Positions 28,801 through 41,500 of a stretch of DNA of 64,000 nucleotides are shown here, one piece after another. Position 1 is the stretch's first letter. Every line of letters starts with the position of its first letter. Origin of the DNA: Nephromyces sp. MM_2019 (Eukaryota; Apicomplexa; Aconoidasida; Nephromycida); assembly GCA_015657535.1 (NCBI GenBank), contig JADHZB010002010.1, positions 6,550 through 70,549 on the forward strand, read 5' to 3'. The position numbers were made by a program, and so were the translations under genes. Under the pieces are notes generated by a model that was not told the DNA's origin, searched no databases, and saw nothing but the letters and a program-made list of their open reading frames with translations.

Positions 28801-31800
28801 AGCCTTGACAGAAATATCAAAAGAGTAGCTACACTTACATCTAATCGAAGGAATACATTTTGGAATATATATATATATATATACTTATGGAAATTAAATT
28901 TTGTAAATTAATCTATAGATGAGTTGATTTCTGTTATGCAACATGCTCCAGAATGTATTGTATATAGTGGCATATTTCATATGAATTTTGATAGGATTAT
29001 AGGTATATAAGTTGAGTATAAACAGTACACCAGAATATAGTTTTGAAAATTTGTTAATGGTAAACAAAATAGATGATCTTACATCTGAAATGTGTACAAA
29101 CTTTTTAGAATAGGTATCATTTTGATTGTAACCACTCCATTTAAAATTGATACCAGGCAAATTTTCTTCTATTGGATATGATTTGTGATAGCTATTGTAA
29201 TTATACTGATAGCCTGATGCGTCTACTGCGCTATTGAAATATGATTTTATCTTGGAAAAATGAAAACAAAAGGATTTCAACCAGCTGGTGTGGGTTATAT
29301 AAATAAAAGAGTGAGTGCTATCAAATAGGTTTTGAAAAATTGAGCTCGAATATAACAAATAGTCATTCAATTCAATTTCTGGTTCTTTTTTTTGATGAAA
29401 TGTGTGTTCTATTTTTGTGTTACTCTCGAAACAGCCTTGTGCATCTTTTTGAGGTGTGTTAGGCATATTTTTTGTAGGTTGCCTTATTTGATTTAAAGTG
29501 GTTTTATCTATATCACTTGTAAGATTAGAAGGTGTACATTTCAAGTATGAGAAGTTATGTTGGGTTTGATGAGGTATCTTACAATCTTCAAAGTAGTAGC
29601 TTAGTTGCAAATGAGGCTCTAGAACTTGGTGGATGAGAGTAGGTGAGGTGGTAGAGTAATTATGGGGAAAGTGTTTGAACGGTAGCTCTGTTAAGGTTTC
29701 TATAGTATTACTATAAATTTCATTTTCCCATTGGCTTATCCTATCAACATAAGTCAAGAGTGTGGTACCTAAGTCATTAGGGTCAATTCGTAAAAGGTCA
29801 TCAATAATACCATACAAGGCTACATTGAATGGCTTCAAGACATTATAAGCATTTTGTAGTAGCTGTGTGTAACCATCTATATTATTGATAGGAGTAACCT
29901 CTAGCTTTTTAGTTATCTCAATGTTTGAGAAACTGATATCTAGCAAGAAGTCAGGGCTACAGATGTAAGTAAGAATACCTAGGAAGATATAAATGAAAAA
30001 TGAGTCTTTTCTAATTAAAAGATCGGATTTTTTTGTGGAGCTGCTGAGTGTCTTTCTATGTCCTTTAGGAGTATATGTCAGGCTAAAGCTTTCCCATGAT
30101 TTCTTATCATCGAAAGAGTTAGAAAAATGGGGTGTATGTGATAGATTTGAATAGTCTGAGGCCAGGAAATAGTCAAGAGTCATATAGCATTCCATGTCTG
30201 AACTGAAAGATTTCCCAAAATCTTTGTATTTATTGAGGCTATAATCAATGGTATGTACATCTAGAGCTATGGAATCAAACAACCAAGAAAGTGAATCGTG
30301 GTGATACTCATTTTTACTAACGAGTGGGAACTCGTTTATTTCATTCAGAGAGTTTGTTAGAGATGAAATGAGACAATGAAACAGCTCATTTTTGGACTGA
30401 AATAGTTTAATGATTCCCAAAGAATTGCTGTAACTGTCAGAAAGCTTGATACGGTATGTGTTACCAAGAAATTTGCAATCTATAAATTCCTGCAACTCCA
30501 AAGGATTCTCATATAGTAAAAAAATTTGTTGAGTATATGGGTCAAAACTTATATCTATCAATATCTTTTTTAATCGAACCTCCAAGACACACAGCGCATT
30601 TTTGATAGAATAGATATAAATGGATTGATTTAATTGATGGGGTAGAAAAGAAAGAAAATATGTATCGTTTAAGAAGATTAGTTGATTGAGACTAGCTGGT
30701 TGTTTATCAGTGAGCATAAATCTAATTGTTTTCTGTACGACTCCCTTAGAGTTTGATACCCATAAACGACCTCCTGGCCTGCTTGCATAAATCAGGATAT
30801 CATCGTTGTTGAGGTTATGCGGTGTAAATGAAGGTGTGTCAACGGTAGTATATTCTGATGAGCCCTTCTTATAAAAGTTGTTGCAATGGGTAAGTGTGGG
30901 CTCAAAATTGATATCTGGATGTGAAAGGAAGTTGCTGATTGCTGAACCTGATCTTTCTGAAGCTAATCTAGAAGAGCCCCTCAAGGTGGCATCCTTATAC
31001 TGTGGAGGATTTGAAGGGACTCCAATGGGCTGTGAGTCCAATCTATTTGAGGGAGCATCAAATTCATATTTAGATATATGGCTAGCTATAGATATATCGA
31101 GTGATTTATTATCTGCAGTATCCAAGCTATGTAAGTCTTGGTTCAAAATAGCACTGAAATACCCTGCATGTGACTTTGAACCAATATTATATACCTTGTA
31201 AGACTTACCAAGGTTTGAACTATCTAATATAATAATAAAATTGCGGTTGTAGCCTGAGGTAACTACATATAATAGAGTCGTCTCAAAATAAACTGATATT
31301 GAGAAGATTTTTCCGCCCTGATGAATAAGGGTACAGAGTGCAAAATTTTTGATGGTCTAAATTCATAAGGGATTTTTAATTTCGGATAAGTGTTCTTATA
31401 GTATAGTTCAGACTTACATCTTGTAAATCAATTTTATTTTCCTTTTCCACAATATTATTAGGTTGACAAGAATTAAGAATACAGAATGAAAGGTGTCCAT
31501 TCATATCTCCAACAAAGATGTATAAATGGTCTCCACTCTAGAATCAAATTAAAATTAGGGATTAAGAATCCTATTGCATAAAGATGGGGTGGTTTAAGTT
31601 TGCAAGATGTAAATAATAAGCTTGTTAAGAATTCTTATATATATATACATATTATAGAATACACTATTGATCAATGCTGAGAAAATTCAAGTTGTAAAGT
31701 ATCACCTGTTGGCTATTCAACGAGGTTATTGAAATTTTATTATTTCGGTCATTTAATCGTTGATATTCAAGGGTCGAGGTTGGATTTATTTCGGGGGATT

Positions 31801-32441
31801 TCAGGCTCTGAATTGTGATCATATAGACCTCACCAATATGTGTACCAATAATAAAAGAGTTATTATCTTCCAAAAAATGAACCTAACAGAATAATTTTTT
31901 TAATAATTCGAGGAAGAAAGCTTAAAAAATCAAGCTACCTTTGTTATGTCTCCGGATATTTCTGGGAGGTCAAGTTCATAAAGAGCGGAGTCAACAGTTC
32001 TTAGTATCCTAATCCCAATAACATTAATTTTGTTGATTCATACAAATTATATAGTGCTATTGATTTTGCTCACCTGTAGATTTTCAATCGGCCACTCTTA
32101 CCACCTATCACTAGCCAAGGGTGTCGAGATTCTATACATACAGCTTGAAATTGATAATGGCCTTGGTTAGATTTCTTATTAAGTTGTTCAACTGGCTGAT
32201 AACCTTCAAAAAATTGTGATTTATCTGGCCTCCTACAAGCCAATCGGTAGTATCCATGTTTTAGATCAGAGTTATATTTCTCTACTTGAATCTAAGGGCC
32301 AAATTAGGAGTTCATTAGAAAGTACATATATATAGGTAAACACTTGTGAAATTAGATTACCTTGAATAATACCTCATTCCCCATCGAACTATCATGGTTG
32401 GTCCATCCATGTATAGGGTATGAATATTCTAAAATCTCCAT
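25832..32441 (-). CDS. Very large orphan with beta-propeller-like N-terminus
   Basis: Twelve exons join in phase: 32361-32441, 32074-32291, 31939-32008, 31706-31882, 31418-31537, 31209-31356, 29083-31163, 28839-28883, 27834-28720, 27543-27727, 26228-27426 and 25832-26161. They give about 1846 residues. I do not recognise the family. The first ~450 residues contain WD-like strand motifs: HPWLVIGGKSGRLKIYR, NNSFIIGTHIGEVYMITIQ, HLYIFVGDMNGHLSFCIL and DDILIYASRPGGRLWVSNS. The rest is Ser/Asn/Tyr-rich with helical stretches, consistent with a propeller-solenoid scaffold as in coat, nucleoporin or tethering proteins. The intron at 31164-31208 is only 45 nt. The 45-nt exon 8 and its junctions are the weakest part; the in-frame stop at 28894 is placed in an intron. 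A split into two genes at that point is the main alternative. Confidence 0.6.
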
Positions 32442-32694
32442 TTAGTATTGAATCCCATTGGTTGGGATGTTGGATTATAAGTATACTAGTTAGATAGCAT
32501 AAATAATTTTACTTCCAATTAGAGCGAGCTATTTTATTCAATAAAAAATTTAATAATACATGTCATGGATGAAAGATTTAAATTAAGAATTATGGTCCAG
32601 GAGAATATGTAGCATTAAATTGATTGATTAAGCTTGGATTACATTTAGAGATTGAATAAATCTTTGCGACTTTTACCATAAATTCAACGACTCC
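32442..32694. promoter_or_regulatory. Short divergent promoter region
   Basis: Only 253 nt separate the ATG of the minus-strand 1846-residue orphan (32441) from the ATG of the plus-strand RuvX-like gene (32695). Both upstream regions must lie here and may be shared. No named motif was identified. Confidence 0.4.
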
Positions 32695-33656
32695 ATGATT
32701 GTTACGAAAGTACTTAAACAATTTATATACATCATATATCTACATATTGCTATACTACAATCTTTTATACTAAGAAAGCCATTTCGAAATTTACCACTTG
32801 CTCATGCGAAGTTGAATACTATAGATGGTAAATTTAATAGCTTACTTAACTTAAGCAACAGAGTAGGTCAAAATGGATTTAATCATATCGAAATTAATCA
32901 AAACCTAGTTAGCTTCCAGCAACCTAGAATTAACCAACACAAACTCTGCCGACTTAAAGTTGATCGAGGAGAAGTTTGGCTAAGAGAGTTTAATCGAAGT
33001 GCCAGCCTTAAAAAAGGAAGACCAAAATTTGTCAATGGGACCTGTTTAGGAATAGATTATGGTTCCAGATCTATTGGTATTGCTCTAGGATACCCAAAGT
33101 TAGATTTTGGAGCTATTCATGATTTATGCCACTCATGTCAAATCATACCTTTGACGACGCTTTATAACACTGGTGCTATAAACCTTCTGATAAACCAAAT
33201 CCTGTCTCTTATAAATAAATACAAGGCAAAAAATATTATAATTGGTTCTAATAGTAATACAGCTAATAACACTTTCCTTATGAGGTATATTTAAACCTTC
33301 CAAAAATATGAAGCCACTTAATCTATGTTTTCATATTCACTATCTTCAGATTATATCCAGACTCTGACAAATCTACACATCTTGCAGAACAATTGAATAA
33401 AAAGTTAAGGGAATTAGCTATAAAACCTTGTCCGTTCATCTGGTTAACAAATGAGGCTTTCTCTACACAAAAGGCAAAGATAGCCATCAGGGCATATGTA
33501 TCTAGGAAGAATATTTCTAAAGATAAAAGATTTCAACAAAAGCAAAAAAATTCATCAAATTCTTTTTTTAAAATAAGATCAGATCCTGTCGCTGCCTGTT
33601 TTATTCTTAATCAATTTATGATTGATCCAGATTACGAATTTGATAAATTTAATTGA
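32695..33656 (+). CDS. RuvX/YqgF-type Holliday junction resolvase-like protein, probably organellar
   Basis: Two exons, 32695-33284 and 33350-33656, give about 298 residues. Residues about 118-297 carry the YqgF/RuvX RNase H-like fold. GIDYGSRSIGIALGYP holds the first catalytic Asp. IIIGSNSN is the second strand, where family members have a GLP motif. WLTNEAFSTQKAKIAI holds the acidic residue of the usual DERLTT region. SDPVAACFILNQFM holds the C-terminal Asp. Bacterial members act on Holliday junctions or in 16S rRNA 5'-end processing. The first ~110 residues are an extension. It opens with a hydrophobic segment (FIYIIYLHIAILQSFIL) followed by a basic stretch, as expected for a signal-plus-transit leader to the plastid; a mitochondrial leader is the alternative. 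All three acidic positions are present. Confidence 0.8.
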
Positions 33657-35740
33657 ACTGTATTTTAGTAATTATTTCTTTGTGCCTATCTTGGTCCCAA
33701 CAAAGTTGGAATAATGAATAGCTTAACAAATTGTCAAGATAATTATACAGAAATTATAAGCACTCAGATCAGTACTTTTCCAAAATTTAACTTTCAATAA
33801 GAAATAAATTTTAACAATTATTACAGAAACTCTTTAAAATAATGTTATAAGTAAAATAATTCATCAGAAAAAATAATAATGGAAAAACACATTAAAGTCA
33901 ACCAAATTGACAAACTTTGAACTATTTTGAATAATTTTTTTTAAATACGAAAACAACAAAGAAGTTTTGAGAAGGCTTAGACCTCTAGTTATCATATTTT
34001 AAAATTTGAATCACTTATAATCCAATAATTAACAAGTTTATTATTTCATATATCTCTATCTTAATGTTTTTGTAATATATATATATATTTATATACACTT
34101 ATAAAAAAAAAATCAAATTAATTACTTTATTAAAAATCGCTAGATAATGGTTTTTTAATAAATGGTTTTAATTACTATTCGGAAATTGAAAGAGTAAGCT
34201 TATGTTACAGTAAATGTAGTCTATTTTAGAATACATAAGACTTGACAGATAATTGGTTCTTAATATTTTCAAAAAAGCTATTTAAACTAAGTTGAAATGA
34301 TACCATACTTTATATAATTATTTAATTAAATAGAATAGGCTCAACTTATAATCAAAAAATGGGTACTTATAATAATTTAAAAAATCTCATTATTAATTAA
34401 TAAATTCATACTTATAGCAAAACAACTTTTCACAGCTAATTAAACAAATCACACTTAATCACTGAGTGTATTTGATGTTGCATTTGTAAATAATTACACG
34501 TGAGATATTTGTTTGGGAACATCGAAATAGTGTTTCTGAAACTATGAAAGATATTTTTACAATTTAGACACAAACAGGGTAAATTATTTGTACACGATGT
34601 TACTAATAATTATAATTTTTTGTTAACACATAAGAAGCAAATACTAGTGCAACAGACTTAATGAAATAATAAAATACAATTTTAGTGACATGAAACAATG
34701 TCAAGAAGCGTTACCATGCTTATTATATGTAATCAACATTTATTTCTATATGAATTAATATCCGCACAAACTATACGAAATAAGTAGTTTATTATTGTTT
34801 CTTTTAATTTATAAGTTTTTGATAACTGAATTTGGTTTTATATTTGATTTTTGGTGTTTTTTTTGCTTAGATAATAACTTGAAATAACTTTTAAATTTAT
34901 TTAAAGCTTATAATCCATATGAACTTTCTACTTCGTAGTAGATAGATCATTATTAGCATTAAGGAATAACTTAACCTCTTTATTAAGCCTTTTTAATATC
35001 TAATTTATTTAATTATTTTATATTTGAAAAATTGATTATTATAGCCTTCAAGTAAATCCATCGTGTTATCTAGATTGTCATTTAGCTAGAATCCCACACG
35101 AACTCCAAGTTTAATTTTATATATTAATGCTTTTCATATTTACTGGCGTATTTGCTTGATTTTGAGTTGCCTTTATACTAGACTAAGCGCCGACCTGTAT
35201 AAAAATTGCTGATTTTGTATTATTATTTTGCAAGCCCAATTAATCGTTCTGATTAGTAGTAATTTTAGGCTATATCCTATATAATTTCGGGCACAATAGT
35301 TGCGCTCAAATAATATAAATAATTTCAGGCACACTTATATCTGTTTTTGGTGAATTTTATACAGTCTTACGCACACATATGCTCTAAACTTTAGCATAAA
35401 CTCAAAATCTATTTCACCAAATCACTAACGTTACCCACCCAAATTTTTAATTATATGATTTTAGATAAGGCACTGTTTAAGTGAATACCAATACATGTTA
35501 TAAATTAACTAGCGCAATAGCTATGTGAAAAACTCTAATAATACCATACACTTTTTGAACTAATTTTCAACTTAATCTCAAACATTTTAAAAGTAGGATT
35601 CAAGCACTAGATTATTAATTAAGTCCATAGTTGGTATATATAATATATTTTTTTGTGCAGTTAATTGCACACCTATTTATGGATAGTATTTAAAAAGCTT
35701 AAAGTATATTTAAAACAAATAATCAAATTCAGACGAAACA
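33657..35740. other. Intergenic, no gene seen
   Basis: About 2.1 kb, among the most A+T-rich DNA in the window, with short TATATA runs near 34075-34100. It separates two plus-strand genes. No exon or RNA gene could be supported. Confidence 0.6.
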
Positions 35741-37655
35741 ATGGCTAATATAAGAACTCTGTCAGATTTGGCAAAGGATGACGAGGAGCAATCTCATCTT
35801 TTAACAAGTAGGAATCATAATAATTACATATGTTATTATTACTAAACTCTACAAGATAAATATATGCTTTGTACTATAATGTATGAAGAATTGAGATTTA
35901 TAAATTTAGGGGAAATTAATAAAAGTCCAATTTACTTCAACTAGTATCATGTGAAATTTAAAATCTTTTACCAACTAAATGATTTCACACAAAAAATTAA
36001 CTGTAGAAGAATCAAATGAGCCTAGTAGCTTAAGATTAAATATATGTCAACTACAAAGTACAAAACTACACTGATCAAACAATTGTAACAAATTATAATC
36101 TTAGAAAAAAAATACTAAAAAATCAAATGTAAAATTTAAAAAGTAAAATCAATCCGTACATAATGTATTTCTCTTTAGACCAAAACTTTAGTCGACATGA
36201 TTCAGATGACATGGGAAATCGTGGTACGGCTATCTCAGTTTTGGAGATGATATTTCCACATATAACTTTAAAAAGTTCGCTTTGGCCGACTGTTTTCGCT
36301 CAAATTACACTCTTTATAGTTTCTTTAGTAAAGGACACAGAATATTTTGGATTACCATCAGGTTAACAGAAATAATGCTCACTTAAACTTAATAAATAAA
36401 TCTTGTACCAAATTTCACAAACACTTATTCGATGACATATATGTATTCACAAATTTTGATTAATAGTTATATATGCAGGTATAATTAATTAAAAATAATC
36501 AATATATAAATATATACTTAGAAATAACACAACTTACTATGAGCTTCAAAGTTAGATTAATTCTGTAAAGTAGGTTTATTAAACATGATGTTAGCTCAAA
36601 TAATTCATCTTGTTAAACTCAAGCTTATTAATTTTTCATTATATGGATCTTAAAATACCTACTTCTAATGACCACTTTTTGAATACTTTGTAAATCATAA
36701 AATATTCGAATCTTTAACTTTCAATCAGCTAAAGCACTCTTGGAACTAGGAGCCAACACTGGGCAACTAATTTCAAAAGGAGAAGTTTGGCGATTGATAA
36801 CACCTATATTTTTACATGCAAGTATGCTGCATATAATTTTCAACCTACTTTTCCAACTCCGAGTTGGATTTCTAATTGAGAAAAAGTATGGAATACCCAA
36901 ATTTGTTCTTCTATTTTTTTTTGCTGGCATTACCGGTAATTTATTATCAGCAGCAACAATGTTTTGCACCCTGAAAGTTGGAGCCAGTACATCAGGTTAG
37001 CACCTTATATAAAATTTCAATAAAATTTATTCCAAATATATATCTTATGCAGCTTATGTTCCACTTTTTACACACGAACTAAAAATCATATACATAGTAG
37101 AATTACCTTGATTTTTTGTAGAGATGACGTTATAAACTATACAATAAGTATTTGAGGTCGATATTAGATTTAACTTTATGCTTCGTTTAGGATTTGGCTT
37201 GATTGGATCACAAATGGCAGAACTAGCCCTATTTTGGAATACAATTAGAAACCGTGAAAGAGTTATAATAAATATATTTTCATATTTTATTGTTACTAGT
37301 TTATTGATTTTTTCAATGAATGGTGGACATTTGGACCAGATGGGACATCTTGGAGGATTTATAGGAGGTGAGTGAACATATGACTTTTTCATTTCCTAAA
37401 TGGTATTTGAAATTGATTGATATCTTTACTCATTTAATTCGATTCCAATTAGCTTAGATCGAATTCATATAAACTCAAAATTGATTTTATAAAATAAATA
37501 TTTCAGGAGTTTGTTTGGCCATTTTTTACAACTTACATATGGATTACAAGCCTCGTTGGTTTAATATATCATTTTATACTGCAATATCTACCCTTATCCT
37601 ACTCGTGTGTTTTTGTGTAACCTTTATCTTTATAACTCCTCGAAGTTGTTCCTAA
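35741..37655 (+). CDS. ROM1-like rhomboid intramembrane serine protease
   Basis: Five exons, 35741-35807, 36179-36361, 36729-36995, 37191-37367 and 37507-37655, give about 280 residues; every phase closes. A short acidic cytosolic N-terminus precedes FPHITLKSSLWP and the first membrane helix. Rhomboid hallmarks follow in order: the L1 loop with GEVWRLITPIFLHAS, helix 2 with HIIFNLLFQLRVG, the catalytic serine motif VGASTSGGFGLIGSQ, and the catalytic His in QMGHLGGFIGG. The end PRSCS resembles apicomplexan ROM1/ROM2. These proteases cut transmembrane adhesins; in Toxoplasma and Plasmodium ROM1 is in micronemes or related organelles. The serine motif is rebuilt across an intron (36996-37190). 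Catalytic residues are intact. Assignment to the ROM1 subgroup is by motif likeness, not a tree. Confidence 0.9.
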
Positions 37656-38516
37656 AGGCAGTCCTAAATCCGTAGGAATATTATTGAGTATCTCATTTTA
37701 GGATATGTTAAATTCATTAGAAAATCCAACTCCTAAAAAAATTTGAGATTCTAGTGAATTTAATTTTCTCCTCCTTTATTAATTAAAACATCCAGTAAAT
37801 TATACAAATACCAACAAATTTCGATATAAACCTTATTTGCAATATATTTGCTTAGCTTATAATTGAGTTATTTAAATAATCTATAAAACAATTTATGCAC
37901 TAATCTTTTAAGAAGGCTCAATATAATAAATTTGCTAAAATTATTTGAAAATAGTGAAAAGTTTATTCCATAAGAAATGTAAAAGTGAAGAGATTGATAC
38001 TAAGTAATTTTTAATATATATTATTTAAATGAAAATGAGTTACAGAAGTTTTTATAAAATGTTTTTAATTCAAATAAGTATAAACGTGTTATTATGTGTG
38101 ATTTTGTGTAAAATGCACTGCTGTTAGTTCAAATAAGCCTTAATGTGGTATTATTTTCTGTGCAAGTCTAGGTAAAATAAAATGTAGGATGGTGTGAATA
38201 CTTAAAAATTTTAAGTATAAAAATAAAACAAAGCAATAGATGATATATGAAGCGAGTTTTTAGTCAAATTCCATCTTTAGGAGCGTAGTGTGTCCATAAG
38301 AACTAAAAATATTTAAGAGTTATAACTACAGAAATAAGATGTACCAACTAAAACAATCACTAAATACTTCAATTATTATAAAATATATATTTAATAGTTA
38401 AAAAACCTTTTTATGACAAAATATCATAGTCTCTCCACTCTGGTTTATACTAATATGCATTTGAAATAATTAAAGTTGTCCCTAAGTCTTGTTACATATA
38501 TTGATAACAATTAGCA
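37656..38516. other. Intergenic, presumed upstream region of SMC4
   Basis: About 0.86 kb of A+T-rich spacer between two plus-strand genes. No coding exon found; no recognisable promoter motif. Confidence 0.55.
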
Positions 38517-41500
38517 ATGGATACTAATATAAACTTCGATAATTATCAACATGAACAAAGCTATGGATCACTCCCAATTCATGGTTTAACAAATTTAGAT
38601 ATGATTATAGAGCCACAGATATCCCCTATAAAGCGGCCCTATGGTGAAATAGAACAGGGGGACGAAGTGAACCAATCCCCTTTTCCACACATCTCAAGTA
38701 AGCATTCAAATAATTTTTACACCCTAAATCACATACAAGTTCAAAAAACAAAAACAGGGAGTTTAGAGATAGTAAAATTCACGAATCAGACATCGAAAAC
38801 ACCAAGATTAGTTATTGACAAGCTCTTGCTAGAAAATTTTAAAAGTTATGGAGGGAAACGAGTTATTGGACCCTTCCACAAGGTTACCATATTTTTCTGT
38901 ACATGAGGTCTTCATGAATTTAACTTCAATAGCACTTTATCTCATTAACACATCACCTCAAATAACTAGTTAGAAATGTGTGGAGCGCCAACCATATCAC
39001 TTGTAAACTATTATGGCCCACACACAAAACTCTTACACAAGAGACAATAAATTTTTATATATTTGGAATTATATTAATGTATTATTACAATACAAACCAG
39101 AACATAAAACACCTTAAGACACGCATACATATGAATTATTTTATATAAAATTACATCTGAAATTTAAAACACATCCATGAGTATGGAAATCCACAAGTGT
39201 TAATATACCAAATATTCGATGTATATATCCTTGAGATCACCACCTTATTTTTACATGAGACTCAATAGATCCCCATCTTTTGCTACCCGCACATGAATCT
39301 TATTTAACACTCACTAGCAAGTCCACCTTAGGAACAACATATACTACTTTATAACATATCTCCACATAGATAAGCCAGATAAAAACTGTAAAATTTTTAT
39401 AATTTATAGCACTTTAGTGCAATCTTGGGACCTAATGGATCCGGGAAAAGCAACATTATTGATGCAATGTTATTTGTATTTGGTAAACGTGCAAAGAAAT
39501 TACGACTGAACACTCTTTCTGAACTTATACACGATTCAAGTAGTATTGAGAAAACTTATAAGAGTTTTGCTCGTGTTACTGTTTATATGCATGATATCAT
39601 TGATAATGAAGTAAGTAATATAATTTTGTTAAACCTTTTGTATAATCATTTACGAACTTCATTGTTTTAGAAACAAACCTTAAAAATAAATTATTTAATC
39701 AAAATTACATAGAATTCACGTGGCTATGAAATAGTACCAGGGTCTGGATTAACCATATCTCGTGAAGTTAACTCTAATGGGCAATCAAAATATATACTTA
39801 ATGGAAAAGATTCTACTTATCAAGCGGTAAATACTCATAATGAAATTTAGACACTAATTTTTTTATTGTACATCATTTCAATGAAAACTAGTTGTTTTTT
39901 TTCGAATTAGATAACAAAACATCTAAAGAAAAAGGGTATTGACCTAGATCACAATCGCTTCTTAATCCTACAGGGAGAAGTTGAACAAATTGCCCTAATG
40001 AAACCTAAAGGATATGTATGGATAGCTTGGCTTATAATATATATGATTACATAAAATTATTACTTATATGAATATTTGTGTTTACATATAGATTTGAGCA
40101 ATTTATGTGATCATCAAATTAGAATGATATAACAATTCAAAATGATACATGTACAACATTAAATCACGCATATGTATTAGTATTAATGTGTATATATATA
40201 CGCTCACATTTGATTAATAAATCTTACCTTTTATTCTTGATTATATCTGAACATCATTATTATATTTTATCTCATATATACATAAATATATATATGTGAA
40301 TAACAACCCCTTAAAAGAAAGCCGATGAGGAAGGATTTCTCGAATATCTTGAAGATATAATCGGTACCAATAAATATATACCAGAAATTGAACAAGCATA
40401 TAACAAATATGACGAGTTGGAACGTGTTGTGAGTTTTAAAAATCCTATTCATTTTATTCATTATATAAATTTATTATGACACTTCTTCACTTTATATAAT
40501 ACAATATATGTAACTACAAATTCCTGCCTTTATTGTTTTGATTGGCTTGCATAGCTCATGTTTTACATTAGCCCAAGATTTATTTCATTAATTATGAGTG
40601 TATTTCACACATTCAGTATCAAGAAAATTACAACCGTTGGCTCTCAATACGTGAAATACTTATCAAATTAGAGAGTAAATATTCAGATGCAAAACTCCTA
40701 ACTTCAATTGAGATGGATACCATTCTTACACAGTATTGTTTAGAGAGGCTAAGCTTTGATGTATGGAATTAACAATAATTTAACGATTGTATAATTAGCA
40801 ACTATTTTATCCATTTTTAATACTTATTTACCACACACAACTCATTTGACTGCCCATCTTTATTATATTTCGGGATAATATCTTCTTAGGAGATGAACCA
40901 AGAGTTGGATAAACTCAAAATAAAGTTAAACGATATAGAAAATCTAGAAATAGAAGTTGCAGCAGAATTATCAAATCTGAGAAATGAAAACAACGAGGTA
41001 TATTGTAGTAGCACAAATATTTTTTTCTAATATATTGAATACACATGACGAAAACCCGATCACCTCAGTTTACAAAGTCCTTTGAAACGGAGAAAGAAAA
41101 GGAAGATAATTTAATACAACAAATGAATAAGGTTTAAGAATAAGTGCAATTTTAGTGTATTTGGGGCCTCATGTTATCATACTTTAGGCTTAATAGTGTA
41201 TGATGTGTGTATTGTAGGGTTCTTAGATGTTTTTTTTTATGCTCCGTATTTGTTTTGTTTAATGTGTAATTATTAAATATGTGCTATTATACGCACATCT
41301 AAAATAATAACACACTTGTCTTAAATGATCACTTTTAAAAGTTGGACAAGGCATTCAAAGAACTTGATATTAAGGACGTGGAAGCTAGGAATGAATTAAC
41401 ACATATCATGGAAATGGCTCAAACAAAAAATGTAACCCCTTCTATTATCAAGCCTTTATACTTACTCTTACTATTTAATACTGACTCTTTTATCAGCAAC

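Noticed and set aside
28884..29082. In-frame stop at 28894 as the end of a separate gene
   Set aside because: A strong donor at 29082 and acceptor at 28884 keep the frame open into the next exon, and all twelve exons then agree in phase; a split remains possible but is less likely.
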